Part shown: positions 52,531-64,000 of the stretch, one piece after another
How the letters are laid out: every line of letters starts with the position of its first letter
Numbering within the stretch: the stretch's first letter is position 1
Notes under the pieces: generated by a model
The model's database searches: none
Seen by the model: only the letters and a program-made list of their open reading frames with translations
What the model was told of the DNA's origin: nothing
Assembly (NCBI GenBank): GCA_950295325.1
Contig: OX485806.1
Span: 40,484,001 to 40,548,000, forward strand
DNA length: 64,000 nt
Reading direction: 5' to 3'
Source: Polytrichum commune
Taxonomy: Eukaryota; Streptophyta; Polytrichopsida; Polytrichales; Polytrichaceae
Made by a program: the position numbers and the translations under genes

Positions 52531-54208
52531 TCAATGCCTACGTTTCCTTTTGTTGGACCCTCTAGCCCTAGTTTCTTCAAAGCGCTTCACTATCTCCTTG
52601 GCATTCACCATGTCCCTTGCCGCTACCCAAGTGGCTTCTTTCTCATGAAACCCCCGCCACTTCACCAAATACTCCTTTCCTTTTCGCTTGTGGTTCCTAC
52701 ACTTGAGGATGCCTTCTACCTCGTACTCCAAATGATCTCCTACAAGGTCGGGAGGTGGCCTAATCACTTGCTTACGATTAGGCCATAAGGTGTCTTCCTT
52801 GAACGGCTTTAATAGTGAGACATGGAATGTCGGATGCACTTTGATCTCGGGCGGCAACTCCAACTTATAAACATCTTTGAAAACTCGTTCAACAATCGGA
52901 AACGGACCCGCAAATTTTGACATGAACTTTGGAGTGAGGCCTTCGGGCATTGTGAAGTTTTTTACATTCAACAACACCTTTTGGCCCACCTCATACTCCA
53001 CTTCGCGTCTTCCGGCATTGACTTGTTTTTCATAGCGTTTTTGGGCTTTCTCCAACAACAACTTGGTCTTCTCCAAAACTTGTTCACGCTTTTTGGCTAA
53101 GTCCTCACCATCTTGGTTGAACTCTAGTGTTGAATGTGCCCCCTCGAGAGCTAGGTCGGCGGGTTGGAGCGGATCCACTCCATAAGCCACCTTGAATGGC
53201 GATTGCTTGGTCGCCGAGTGCGTGGCCGCATTATAACTAAACTCCGCTAAACCCACATAGTCCGCCCAATCTCGTTGGTCCACACTCACAAAGTTCCTCA
53301 AGTATTGGTTCAAGACTCCATTCACACGCTCGGTTTGGCCATCCGTTTGGGGATGGAAGGCCGTGCTAAAGGTTAGTTTTGTTCCAACCTTCCTAAAGAA
53401 ATGCCTCCAAAATGCGCTTGTGAACTTCGGATCTCGATCGGATACAATCACTCTCGGCAACCCGTGATGCCTCCACCATGCATTGAGAAAGAGCTTTGCG
53501 GTCTCCAAAGCGGTTGCCGTTCCCACGGTTGGCACCATATGCGCCAACTTACTAAACCGGTCCACCATCACCAAGATGGCATCGTAGCCTCGTGACTCCG
53601 GCAAACTCGTGATGAAGTCCATGGACACACTATGCCATGGCCCCGGCGGGATAGGCAACGGTTGCAATAAGCCGGCTTGCTTTTGATAAGAGGCTCGGTT
53701 TAATTGGCATTTGACACAAGTCTTCACAAAGTGGGCGATTTCTTCTTTCATGCATGGCCAATAATACCTCCTTGACACCGCCGCTATGGTGGCTTTTTCT
53801 CCTCTATGGCCGGCGATGGGACTATCATGTTCCTCCTCCAAAACCAATAGCCTCAACTTGCCTTGTGGCACATACACCCGACTTTGCTTATACTTGAGCA
53901 ATCCGTCCACCAACTTGATCTCCTTAAGCGCCTTGCCTTTGCGAAGCTCGCCTAGAAACACTTGTGCTTCGGGATCGTTGACGTACCCCTCCCTTAACTT
54001 ACGATGCAAGTCACATTCACCTTTGTACATTAGCCACAAGCTTTGACTTGTGCCCATTTCTTGGAACTCTTCACGTCTACTTAACGCGTCCGGCACCACA
54101 TTATCACGGCCCGGTTTGTGGATCAACTCCACGTTCATAAGCGCCAAGGTATCGTGCCACCGCAATTGCTTGGCGCTCACTTGCGTTTGTGTCTCGAAAT
54201 ACTTCAAC
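52531..54208 (-). CDS. pol: Pol of element A, C-terminal part: RNase H end, integrase, chromodomain
   Basis: Continuous frame of about 558 codons on the minus strand to a TGA at 52531-52533. From the insertion point: the end of RNase H (KPGRDNVVPDALSRRE), an HHCC module (SPIAGHRGE...CVKCQ), an integrase core with MDFITS, VSDRDPKF and QTERVNG as D, D and E positions, a C-terminal domain (FAGPFPIVER) and a chromodomain (EYLVKWRGFHEKEATWVAA) near the end. A chromodomain directs chromovirus integrase towards modified histones in known families. The beginning is interrupted: upstream codons lie at 61487 and beyond, on the other side of copy B. A start in the LTR of B would be artificial. Confidence 0.93.
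54204..54208. other. Target-site duplication of copy B, left
   Basis: TCAAC, repeated at 61487-61491 on the other side of B. Confidence 0.95.
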
Positions 54209-55182
54209 TGTCGCAACCCTTGCTAGCCCCCCCTTGACCATCTTGCCAATTTTCAATTCTAGCAAAGGTTACGAGCGCTAACCATTCGCATTCCGCCATG
54301 CTAATGGTTAGCTCCTCCTACCCCGGACCTTATAGTTCATAGGAGGGAACCAACCCTCCTACTTTGCTTTCGGGACTCACCCCTTAATCGGTAACTCATT
54401 TCTTGGATGTGGACTTCCATCCATGGAAGTCCAATCCTATGTTGATCATCGCGTTGCCGGAGCAACACTACAACAACCCGAACCATACTAGGTAACTATG
54501 GCCTCACATTGGGCCAATGCCCATGGAGGCCGTGCCGTTTGGCCTCGGGTGGGTGAGGCCACACCACCTCACCCATATAAGCCTCTAGGACTCTACGCGG
54601 GGCCCCTACCCCACCGTCAATCAACCTCTTGTCTCTCTACCAAGAGTTTGGGCCAAGTGGACATTTTCCCTTAGCCGCTGGGCCTAGAAGCCCCCACAGC
54701 TTCAGACCATCATAACTTCCTTGTATGATGTTTGATGCTAACACTTGACCACTCCATCATCATCTACGCTTCATGTAGATGCCGATGGACTCCTCATTTG
54801 CCCCATTCGGGCAAGTGGTGAGGAAGTTATGCCTGTTTGAACCTTGGCAGTCCCGGGAATCACTCCCAGGCACTGCTGTACCAGGGCGCTGTCCCGGGAC
54901 AGCGCTCCACTCAAATGGCCATAACTCCTAGCTCACACCTCTGATTGAGGTGTTCTTGAGCATTCTAGAATCACCACGCCATGAGCTACGCATAGCTCAT
55001 GGCCTTACCCTCATGCCTCCTAGTCTCCGTGGGTGGGAGGCGTTCCCAACGCCCGGGGCCCTCACCCACACTAGGATCACTTGGGCCCTCTCACCAACGG
55101 CGCCACAAGTCCCGGGTGTCACTCCAGGGTACCCCTTGTGCCCATGGTGCTTCGGGCACTCCTCATGGAGAGGTGCGCGACA
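54209..55182 (-). mobile_element. 3' LTR of copy B
   Basis: 974 bp, TGTCGCAACCC to GGTGCGCGACA on the + strand; followed by the reverse complement of the polypurine tract. Confidence 0.95.
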
Positions 55183-55984
55183 CTCACCCCCACCAAACGG
55201 AGTCGATGCCCTCATCGACTATACTCGTAGTCGGCACACCAATTCTCAAGTTGCCATCCTCTATGGTGCGGCATTGTGTTTACCTTAGGGCGCGACCCCC
55301 ACAATGCATCTTCAAATTTGGCATAGTCCCAAAGGTGTCGTTCCTAGGTGGCCCGTTAGCGACCTTGGATCTCTCATCCAAGGACCTAACCTATACTAGA
55401 CCCACCTACTTTGGGACTCACTTGGGTTGCCCCTACTTTGGGGCCTCCCCCGTTAGGCTCCACTAGCCTAACGTGACACATCTAGGCGAGACCTCAACGC
55501 TTCCACTAAGTTGTCTCGGTTGCAACTCCGAGATGGCTTTCCATTGTTAAGCCACGCCTCGATCGCACGGGGGTGATGCCAAGTCCCGCCCGACTCGGTT
55601 CCCACTTTGCTCTTTCGAGACATGGGTTCATGACTCCCATGCGCCAACTCTCGTTAGCTCGCGGGTAGCACTTTTATGAGCACGCACCATCACCTTGTCC
55701 CCGCCCGGACAAGCCCACAACTAAGAAGTTTCTTGGTTTTATCCAAGGCCCCTCCAAGCCATGGCCCCCAATTACTCGGCTTACCCAACCTAGTTTGGCA
55801 TATCTATTCCCCCTCTTCCATTAACCAAGCACAAGTACAAGACTAGGACCTCATCTCATACTTTTCTCTTTGCACCACTAAAGTTTGGACTTTATTCCCT
55901 CAAGCCAAAGAACAAGTTCATGTTGTGGAGTAATTAACCTCGAAGCTAAGTGTGCTACTAGCGTCTCTCCCCCACTAAAGGAGA
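55183..55984 (-). other. 3' untranslated region of copy B
   Basis: Non-coding, equivalent to the same region of F and E. Confidence 0.85.
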
Positions 55985-57850
55985 TTGATGTCCTCATCAA
56001 TGCCTACGCTTCATTTTATTGGAATCCTTAGCCTTAGTTTCTTCAAAGTGCTTCACCAATTCATTGGTGTTCACCATGTCTCTTGCCGCTACCCAAACGG
56101 CTTCTTTCTCATGGTATCCTCATCATTTCACCAACTACTCCTTTGTACATTTTCTTCCTTTTCACTTGTGATTCCTACACTTGAGGATGCCCTCCTACCT
56201 CATGTTCCAAATGACGTCCACAAGGTCGGGAGGTGGCCTAATCACTTGCTTGTGATCGGGCCACAAGGTGTTGTCCTTAAATGGCTTTAGGAATGAGACA
56301 TGAAATGTCGGATGCACTTTGATCTTGGGCGGTAATTCCAACTTATACATGTCCTTGAACATTTGTTCCACAATGGGAAACGGAGTTCCAATTTTGGACA
56401 TGAACTTTGGAGTGAGGCCTTTCGGCTAAGTGAAGTTGTTCACATTCAACAACCCCTTTTGGCCCACCTCATTCTCCACTTCGCGTCTTCCGGCATTGAC
56501 TTGCACTCCGTAGCACCTTGGGGCTTTCTCCACCAACAACTTGGTCATCTCCAAGACTTGTTTACCATCCTTGGCCAAGTCCTCACCATCTAGGTTGAAC
56601 TCTAGTGTTCAATGTGCCCCCTCGAGAGCTAGGTTAATAGGTTGGAGCGCATCCACTCCATAAGCCACCACGAAAGACCACCCCTTGGTAGCCAAGTGCG
56701 TGACTACATTGCAATTACACTCCGCTCGACCCACATAGTCCGCCCAATCTCCTTGGTCCGCCCCCACCAAGTTCCTCAAGTATTGCTTCAAGACTCCATT
56801 CACACGCTCCGCTTTCCCATCCATTTGGGAATGCAAGGCCGTGCTAAACCTTAGTTTCATTGCGACCTCCTTAGAGAAATGCATTGAAAATGCACTTGTG
56901 AACTTTGGATCTTGATCCCACACAATCACTCTTGGCAACCCGTGGTGCCTCAACCATCCTTTAAGAAAAGGCTATGCGGTCTTCAACGCGGTGGCAGTTC
57001 CCACAATCGGCACCATGTGTGCCAACTTGGCAAACCGCTCTACCATCAACAAGATGGCATCATACCCATGTGACTCCGGCAAACTTGTGATCAAGTCCAT
57101 GCACATACTATGCCATGGCGCCAACGGGATAGGCAACGGTTGCAAGAAACCGCCTTGCTTTTGGTAAGAGGCTCGGTTCACTTGGCACTTTATTCACGCC
57201 TTCACAAAGTGGGTTATATCCTCCTTTATGCACCACCAATGGTACCTCTTTGACACCATTCTATGGCGGTTGTTTCTTTCTCCTTTATGGCCGGCAATAG
57301 GACTATCATATTCCTCCTTCAAAACCGATAGCCTCAACTTGCCTTGTGGCACATACACCCGACTTTGCTTGCATTTGAACAATCCGTCCACCAACTTAAC
57401 CTCTTTGAGCACCTTGCTCTTGCGAAGCTCACCTAAAAGCTTTTGTGCTTTGGGGTAGTTAATTTACCCCTCCCGTATCTTGCATCACAAGTTTCCTTTG
57501 CCGGCACACATTAGCCACAAGGTTTGGATGGTTCTCATTGTTTGGAACTCTTCCGGTCTACTTCGCGCATCCGGCACCACATTTCCTTGGTCCGGTTTGT
57601 GGATCAAATCCACCTTCATAAGCGCCAAACTATCATGCCACTGCAATGACTTGGCGCTCACTTGCGCTTGAATGTCAAAATTATTTTAGGACACATTGTC
57701 CATGTAGACCTTTGCTTTGTGCGACCCCAAATAGTGTCGCCACATCTTCAAGCAATGCACTACGCCAAAGATGTTCTTTGTCATGAGTTGGTTGTCTTCT
57801 TTGACAACCATCGAGCTTCATGCTCCCATATGCAATGGCCATCCAATTAC
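55985..57850 (-). pseudogene. Chromodomain, integrase and RNase H remnants of copy B
   Basis: RNase H tail (57480-57850), HHCC segment (57194-57412), integrase core (56609-57181) with MDLITS, VWDQDPKF and KAERVNG, then C-terminal and chromodomain remnants. Broken by stops and frameshifts; the shared substitutions link it to C, D and F. Confidence 0.82.
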
Positions 57851-58720
57851 ACATAATCCACCATTGGCAAAGTCACTCACCCCCGTATGCACCTCAAAAG
57901 GTTTGTCAAGCTCCGTGAACTTGAGCACGGGCGGCGAAGAGAACTTGGTCTTAAGCTCCCCAAAGACTCGTGACAAACATCATCCCACTCTTGGGATAGT
58001 CATTTCTTCTACAAGTCGGACAAGGTGGGACAACCATCGAGCTTCATGCTCTCATATGCAATGGCCATCCATCTTGCATCAACATCCGCCAATGGTAAAG
58101 TCACTCGCCCCCCGTATGCACCTCAAAAGGTTTTTCAAGCTCCGCGAACTTGAACACGGGTGGTAAAGAGGACTTTGTCTTAAGTTCCCCAAAGACTTTG
58201 GGACAAGGCTCATCCCACTCTTGAGATAGCCATTTCGTTCACAAGTCGCACAAGGTTCGACCACCTTTAAGCTTAATGGTCCCATATGCAATGGGCATCC
58301 ATCTTGGATCAACATCCACCAATGGTAAAGTCACTCGCCCCCGTATGCACCTCAAAAGGTTTGTCAAATTCCGCAAACTTGAGCACGGGCGGCGAAGAGA
58401 ACTTGCTCTTAAGCTTCCCAAAGGCTTTGTGGCAAGGCTCATCCCACTTTTGGGATAGCCATTTCTTGCATAAGTTGGACAAGGTTCGACAACCATGGCG
58501 CTTAATGCTCCCATAAGCAATGGTCATCCATCTTGGATCAACATCCGCCAATGGTAAAGTCCTTCGCCTCCATGTGCACCTCAAAATGCTTATGAAAACC
58601 CGGAAACTTAACTACATCTTGTGAAGAGAACTTGCTCTTGAGCTTCCCAAAGGCTTGGTGACAAGGCTCATCCCACTCTTGGGATAGCCATTTTCCTCAA
58701 TAAGTTGAATAGGATCCTAG
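57851..58720 (-). repeat. Tandem ~220-230-bp RT/RNase H units of copy B (four)
   Basis: The marker GATAGCCATTTC or its variants occurs at about 58004, 58225, 58455 and 58682, giving periods of 221, 230 and 227. The encoded HTGASDF replaces the catalytic HTDASDF in the units that can be read. Confidence 0.88.
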
Positions 58721-59500
58721 CAACCTTCAAAAATTCTCGAATGAAGTGGTGGTAGTAGTTGGCTAGGCCAACAAATGACCTAAGCCCTTTTTGAATGAAA
58801 GGCCAATTCTCCTTTTGGATTGCCTTGACATTCATCATGTTCGTCCACCAACTTCCTTTGTCACCACATACCTCAAGAACTCAATCTCTCGTTGAGCAAA
58901 GTTCTTTTTCACTCCTTGGCGGTAACTTTTGGGCACACATTGGTGAATACATCCTTGTATCTCACCAACATCCCACCAATGTGCTTTGGGGGAGGCCCAT
59001 CTTTCCTAGCCTCCCCATACGTTCCTTGGAGTTGCTCCAATTGAACCACGACCATTATGTTTTTTATTTTTCATTTGGTCTATTAAGACCAAATTCGACT
59101 TGGGTCCTCCTACCATAGGAGTCCTTGTCAATTTGAACTTCAATTCTTTGCCATTATGACACATCATAATGCACCGCAAGCTCACCGGCTTGCATCTCAC
59201 ATCTATCATGTGAGTTTCAAAGAAGGCGGCCTTCACAATGACATGCATTTCATCTATTTCACATGGTGTGAAATTTTGACAAAAATCCAATGTCCCACAT
59301 TGAAAGGTTACATGCATCGCGGCCTCCTTTGTCTCATGCGGTTCGCCCTTTCCAAACCGCACCTTGGTGGGCTTGCTTTCTCTATCAATCGGCAAGCCCC
59401 AACTCCCTTGTGAGTTTTGGGCTCAAGAAGGAATGGTAGCCTCTTTGGCAACACATGAGACATTTCTCCCATTCATTGAGCCTCAAGGTACAAAAGATTT
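58721..59500 (-). pseudogene. RT and protease remnants of copy B
   Basis: Same RT-core deletion as D and F, then protease remnants (FCQNFTPCEIDEMHVIVK, FETHMIDVRCKPV). No DTG motif. Confidence 0.78.
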
Positions 59501-59539
59501 GGCCTTGGCTTAAGGCTACTAGCCTTGGCCACAATGCCA

Positions 59540-59860
59540 TTGTCTTACATTCGGTCCTCGGCAACTTGGCTTGGCTTGGTCCGCAAAGCCAACTTTAAAC
59601 ATTTCGTCCGCGGGACAAATTGGGTTGGTGCCACAAAACCAATTTCTAATAGCTTGTCCGCAAAACAAACATGTTTTGCCTTGGTAGCACAAAGCCACCT
59701 TCCCACACTCCGTCCGCGGCACGAACATGAATTGCCTTAGTAGGACAAACCCACCTCCCAACATTCCGTCCGCGACACAAGTATGATTTGCTTTGGAAGC
59801 ATAAAGCCACCTTTCAACATTCCGTCCGCGGCACCAACATGTTTTGCCTAAGTAAAATGG
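59540..59860 (-). repeat. Knuckle-linker tandem array of copy B
   Basis: About six units of CATTCCGTCCGCGGCAC plus ~38 bases, nearly the same as in F. Confidence 0.82.
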
Positions 59861-60490
59861 ACCAAACAATTTGCACTCATTTCTTTGGGACCTACTTTGG
59901 CTAAAGCCACTTGTGGTGATGCGCCGCCAAACTTCTCTTTGGGACCATCGGCCTCAATGCTCTTGCAAACTTGATGGTCCCCACCATGTCCTCAAGAAGC
60001 CTTAGGGACTTAAACAAGGCATCCACCACCCGCTTTTAAAACCCCACCTAAAAGGATGCATTTCTTAGAAAGCTCGTCCGTTTTAGGTGTCTCCTTCATT
60101 TGTGCGTTTGAATAGCGCACATAGGCCTTAAGAGGCCCCGGGTGCCTCATTAGCACCAAATTCATTCCAACATCAATACCTTCCAAGCATTTCGAATTGG
60201 AATTTCAATCCAACATTAATGCCATCCAAGCTTTCGGATGCATTCAGTATTCTAGCCCCCGAATATTTTTCGAGGTTTGCGGGAGCCCTTTCAAAGCACT
60301 CCTCCATTTTCCTCACCGAATCCACCCTCATGCCCACCATTGTCATTAGAATCAATGGTATGGTCAAAATCCACTTGCACATGATCCTTGTTCCAATTTG
60401 AGCCTCACAACCTTTTGGAAACCCCGGGCTCACCATCATAACCCGCTTATTTGATAGCCATGCTTTCCTCAAAGTGCTAGCTCAAAAATT
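59861..60490 (-). pseudogene. gag remnant of copy B
   Basis: Decayed Gag as in D and F; the longest open part, at 60173-60472, is not in one frame with the rest. Confidence 0.75.
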
Positions 60491-60498
60491 GGAACCCT

Positions 60499-60510
60499 GC
60501 TCTGATACCA
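60499..60510 (-). promoter_or_regulatory. Primer-binding site of copy B
   Basis: GCTCTGATACCA on the + strand (TGGTATCAGAGC on the minus strand), two bases from the 5' LTR. Confidence 0.95.
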
Positions 60511-60512
60511 AG

Positions 60513-61486
60513 TGTCGCAACCCTTGCTAGCCCCCCCTTGACCATCTTGCCAATTTTCAATTCTAGCAAAGGTTACGAGCGCTAACCATTCGCATTCCGC
60601 CATGCTAATGGTTAGCTCCTCCTACCCCGGACCTTATAGTTCATAGGAGGGAACCAACCCTCCTACTTTGCTTTCGGGACTCACCCCTTAATCGGTAACT
60701 CATTTCTTGGATGTGGACTTCCATCCATGGAAGTCCAATCCTATGTTGATCATCGCGTTGCCGGAGCAACACTACAACAACCCGAACCATACTAGGTAAC
60801 TATGGCCTCACATTGGGCCAATGCCCATGGAGGCCGTGCCGTTTGGCCTCGGGTGGGTGAGGCCACACCACCTCACCCATATAAGCCTCTAGGACTCTAC
60901 GCGGGGCCCCTACCCCACCGTCAATCAACCTCTTGTCTCTCTACCAAGAGTTGGGGCCAAGTGGACATTTTCCCTTAGCCGCTGGGCCTAGAAGCCCCCA
61001 CAGCTTCAGACCATCATAACTTCCTTGTATGATGTCTGATGCTAACACTTGACCACTCCATCATCATCTACGCTTCATGTAGATGCCGATGGACTCCTCA
61101 TTTGCCCCATTCGGGCAAGTGGTGAGGAAGTTATGCCTGTTTGAACCTTGGCAGTCCCGGGAATCACTCCCAGGCACTGCTGTACCAGGGCGCTGTCCCG
61201 GGACAGCGCTCCACTCAAATGGCCATAACTCCTAGCTCACACCTCTGATTGAGGTGTTCTTGAGCATTCTAGAATCACCACGCCATGAGCTACGCATAGC
61301 TCATGGCCTTACCCTCATGCCTCCTAGTCTCCGTGGGTGGGAGGCGTTCCCAACGCCCGGGGCCCTCACCCACACTAGGATCACTTGGGCCCTCTCACCA
61401 ACGGCGCCACAAGTCCCGGGTGTCACTCCGGGGTACCCCTTGTGCCCATGGTGCTTCGGGCACTCCTCATGGAGAGGTGCGCGACA
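60513..61486 (-). mobile_element. 5' LTR of copy B
   Basis: 974 bp; ends GGTGCGCGACA at 61486, followed by TCAAC and then the coding sequence of A. Confidence 0.95.
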
Positions 61487-64000
61487 TCAACGACACGTTG
61501 TCCGTGTACACCTTGGTCTTGTGCAACCCCAAATAATGTTGCCACGTCTTCAAGCAATGTACTACGGCGAAGAGCTCCTTTTCATGAGTTGGCCATCGTC
61601 TTTGACAACCATCGAGTTTCTTGCTCTCATAAGCAATGGGCCGTCCATCTTGCATCAACACTCCGCCAATTGCAAAATCGCTCGCATCCGTATGCACCTC
61701 AAAAGGCTTGTCAAACTCCGGGAACTTTAGTACGGGCGGCGAAGACAATTTGCTCTTGAGCTCCCAAAAAGCTTGGTGACAAGGTTCGTCCCATTCTTGG
61801 GATACCCCTTTCTTCAACAAGTCGGACAAAGGCCTAGCAACCTTAGAAAAATCTCGAATGAAGCGGCGGTAGTAATTGGCTAGGCCAAGGAACGACCTAA
61901 GCCCTTTTTGAGTCGATGGCCGCTTCCATTCTTGAATCGCCTTTACCTTTTTCATGTCCGGCTTAATTCCATCCTTGGTCACCACATGGCCTAAGAACTC
62001 AATTTCATTTTGAGCAAAATCGCTCTTCTCCCCGTTAGCATACAACTTGTTGTCCCTTAGTTTTCGAAGCACCACCTCAAGGTGCCGTGCATGCTCCTCC
62101 GCCGTCTTGGAATACACCAAGATGTCGTCGATATAGATTATCACGAAATCGTCGGTTTCCTCTCGAAAAATGGTATTCATAAGGGTTGTGAATGTCGAGG
62201 GCGCATTACACAACCCGAAAGGCATCACCAAAAACTCATAAGACCCATACCTTGTGCGGCACGCCGTCTTTTCAACATCTTCATTCGCGATTCGAATTTG
62301 ATAATACCCGGATTTTAAGTCAATACGACTAAAATACTTAGCTCCCGCCAATCGGTCGAAAAGATCATCAATCCGAGGTAGCGGGTAGTTGTTTTTGATA
62401 GTCACCTTATTCAAGGCCCTATAATCGATGCACATGCGTAGCTTGCCATCTTTTTTATCCACAAAGAGCACCGGGGCCCCATATGGTGATTTACTCGGCC
62501 TAATGTAACCTCTTGATAGCAAGTCATTGAGTTGTTTCTTCAATTCTAGCAACTCTTTTTGGTTCAATCGATAAGGTGCCTTGGACGGTGGCTCGGACCC
62601 CGGGATCACCTCGATCTTGTGATCGACTTCTCTCGTTGGCGGTAACTCTTGGGGCAACTCGTCGGTGAGTACATCCTTGTACCTCCCTAATACATCGCGA
62701 ATGTGCTTTGGAGGAGGCCCATCGGTTTTAGCCTCCTCGTGAGTTCTTTGGTGTTGCTCCATTCGGACCACCACAACCATTTGTACTTTGGACATTCGGT
62801 CTATCGAGACCAAATTCAACTTGCCTCCTCCTGCCAGAGGAGTCCTCGTCAACTTTAAAGTCATTTCCTTGCCATTACGACAAACTACAAGCCGCACCGG
62901 CTTGCGCCTCACATCCACCGTGTGAGTCTCGAAGAAGGTGTCCCCCAAAATGAGGTCCACCTCATCCATTTCACAAAGTGTGAAATTCTCCTTAAACTCC
63001 AACGTCCCACACTTTAAGTTCACGTTCAACGCTACCTCCTTCGTCTCATGCGGCTCGCCCTTTGCGAACCGCACGTTAATGGGCTTGCCCGCTCTACCCG
63101 TTGGCAAGCCCAATTCCTTCGCAAGTTTCGGGCTCATGAAGGAGTGCGTTGCCCCTGTATCAACCAAGCATGAGACATTCCGACCATTGATTTCGGCTTC
63201 AAGGAACAAAAGACTTGGCCTTGGCTTAAGGCTACTAGCCTTGGCCACAAAGCCACCTTTTAGCATTTGGTCGGCGGTACAACCACGATTTGTCTTGACA
63301 CTCACCTTGTTGTCGGGGCACGCCGCTTGAAAATGACCAAGTTTGCCACATTTGTGGCACCGCTTGTCCTTCATGTCGCCTCCTTTAATTCCTACATTGG
63401 GTGGTTTTCCTCTTTGGTAGCCACCCTTGGTGGAATTTGTCCCGTCGGGTTGTCCTTTGAAATGGTTGGATGGCCCAAATTTCTTGCGCTCTTTGCCTCG
63501 AGACATATTTCGACTCGAGCCGCTTTGTTGTGCGGGGCCGCTTGACTTTCTTTCGGGGCCGTCGGCTTCAATTCTCTCCGCGATCTTAATGATCCCCGCC
63601 ACGTCCTCGGGAAGCTTTGGAAACTTGAACAAGGCGTCTACCACCCACTTTTGTAAACCACCTAAGAAAATGCATCTCTTGGCAAATTCATCCATCTTAG
63701 GTGTAGCATTCATTTGGGCGTTAAAATCGCGCACATAGGCCTTAAGGGACCCCGTGTGCCTCATTTGCACCAAGTTCATTCCCTCCCGCAATTCTTGGTA
63801 CTCCGGCGTGAACCTATCAACAAGCAATTCCTTGAAGCCGACCCAAGTCAAGTTTGCCACCAACTCGGGCTCTTGTTCTTTTTTGCTCGTCCACCATTGG
63901 AGCGCATGATCTTTCAAAAAGGTCACCGCTATGGAGACCTTGTCGTCTTCATCGGGCCTTTGGACATCGTAGTAGTTGTCCATTTCCAATAAAAATTCTT
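61487..64000 (-). CDS. gag-pol: Gag-Pol of element A, N-terminal part (open at window edge)
   Basis: Single minus-strand frame, open beyond 64000; the ATG at 63989 is internal because in-frame codons precede it. Numbering from that Met: capsid domain (residues ~1-150, ALQWW near 30), zinc knuckle [14 protein letters not shown], protease [10 protein letters not shown] (Asp277), reverse transcriptase with YIDD at 619-622, and RNase H from about 745 with HTDASDF. It is cut inside RNase H at 61487 by copy B; the frame beyond is LTR. Gag and Pol are fused without a stop or frameshift, which is usual in plant chromoviruses. All visible catalytic motifs are intact, in contrast to B-F. Confidence 0.93.

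Larger units (their letters stand above)
54209..61486 (-). mobile_element. Chromovirus copy B, non-autonomous, complete, inserted into pol of A
   Basis: 7278 bp with 974-bp LTRs (54209-55182 and 60513-61486) that differ at three sites by eye (near 54648, 54729 and 55130). Primer site at 60499-60510. All reading frames are broken and the RT core is absent. It interrupts the RNase H coding region of A. It has the largest RT/RNase H array of the window (four markers), which largely explains its length. Confidence 0.95.
50760..64000 (-). mobile_element. Chromovirus element A, putatively autonomous, split by copy B
   Basis: Minus-strand Ty3/gypsy element of the chromodomain branch. The 3' LTR (50760-51702), 3' untranslated region and gag-pol are visible; the N-terminus of gag and the 5' LTR lie beyond 64000. 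Gag-pol has no stop or frameshift in the window except the B insertion at 54209-61486 with its TCAAC duplication. It is a relative of copies B-F with all catalytic motifs preserved. Confidence 0.92.

Overview
The window reads as a gene-poor, heterochromatin-like stretch of a land-plant nuclear genome made almost entirely of nested Ty3/gypsy LTR retrotransposons. The plant assignment rests on an Athila/Tat-like Pol (an FLDDF-type reverse transcriptase motif and DWR...YWWPT modules in front of the integrase core), on chromodomain-bearing gypsy elements with the plant initiator-Met-tRNA primer site, and on an Ac-like hAT miniature transposon. The sequence does not fix the lineage (seed plant, fern or other). 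I recognise no host protein gene, tRNA or rRNA.

Layout. (1) 1-17213: a very long Athila/Tat-like element, called T here, + strand, with its 5' LTR outside the window. It holds gag (124-2076, with a displaced C-terminus to 2219), pol (2223-8597), the rest of integrase (8618-9880), a 1.8-kb spacer, an extra 992-codon coiled-coil ORF in the env position (11669-14647), a polypurine tract and a 3' LTR (about 14662-17213). Pol carries EIGHT successive copies of the integrase HHCC zinc-binding module between RNase H and the integrase core; this is the most remarkable thing in the window. (2) 17214-21036: the 3' part of a decayed chromovirus copy (C), into which T inserted. C itself ends in a remnant of another minus-strand ORF (21037-21412). 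(3) 22982-23921: a hAT-like MITE with an 8-bp target duplication and a pyrimidine-rich core. (4) 25140-27284: a minus-strand solo LTR related to the LTR of T, with a 5-bp target duplication. (5) 27446-28156: two LTR fragments of the chromovirus family joined head to head. (6) 27919-40113: chromovirus copy E (minus), interrupted by a younger copy D (28271-35275, plus). (7) 40124-43349 and 50167-50759: tandem LTRs, leader and gag start of a third gypsy-type element (G, plus), interrupted by chromovirus copy F (43350-50166, minus). (8) 50760-64000: chromovirus A (minus), with a 943-bp 3' LTR and an otherwise open gag-pol frame, split by copy B (54209-61486) and running off the right edge.

How the parts relate. 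C, D, E, F and B are one non-autonomous family. Where the diagnostic regions can be compared they share loss of the reverse-transcriptase core and a changed RNase H catalytic Asp, and they carry expanded tandem arrays. Yet the LTR pairs of D and F look identical and those of B differ at only three sites by eye. They were therefore copied recently by proteins supplied in trans. A, with intact motifs for every Pol activity, is the kind of element that could supply them. Five target-site duplications were read directly: TTGAAGCT (MITE), GTAGC (solo LTR), GCGAC (D), TGCAG (F) and TCAAC (B). They give the order of events: G before A and F, A before B, E before D, and C before T.
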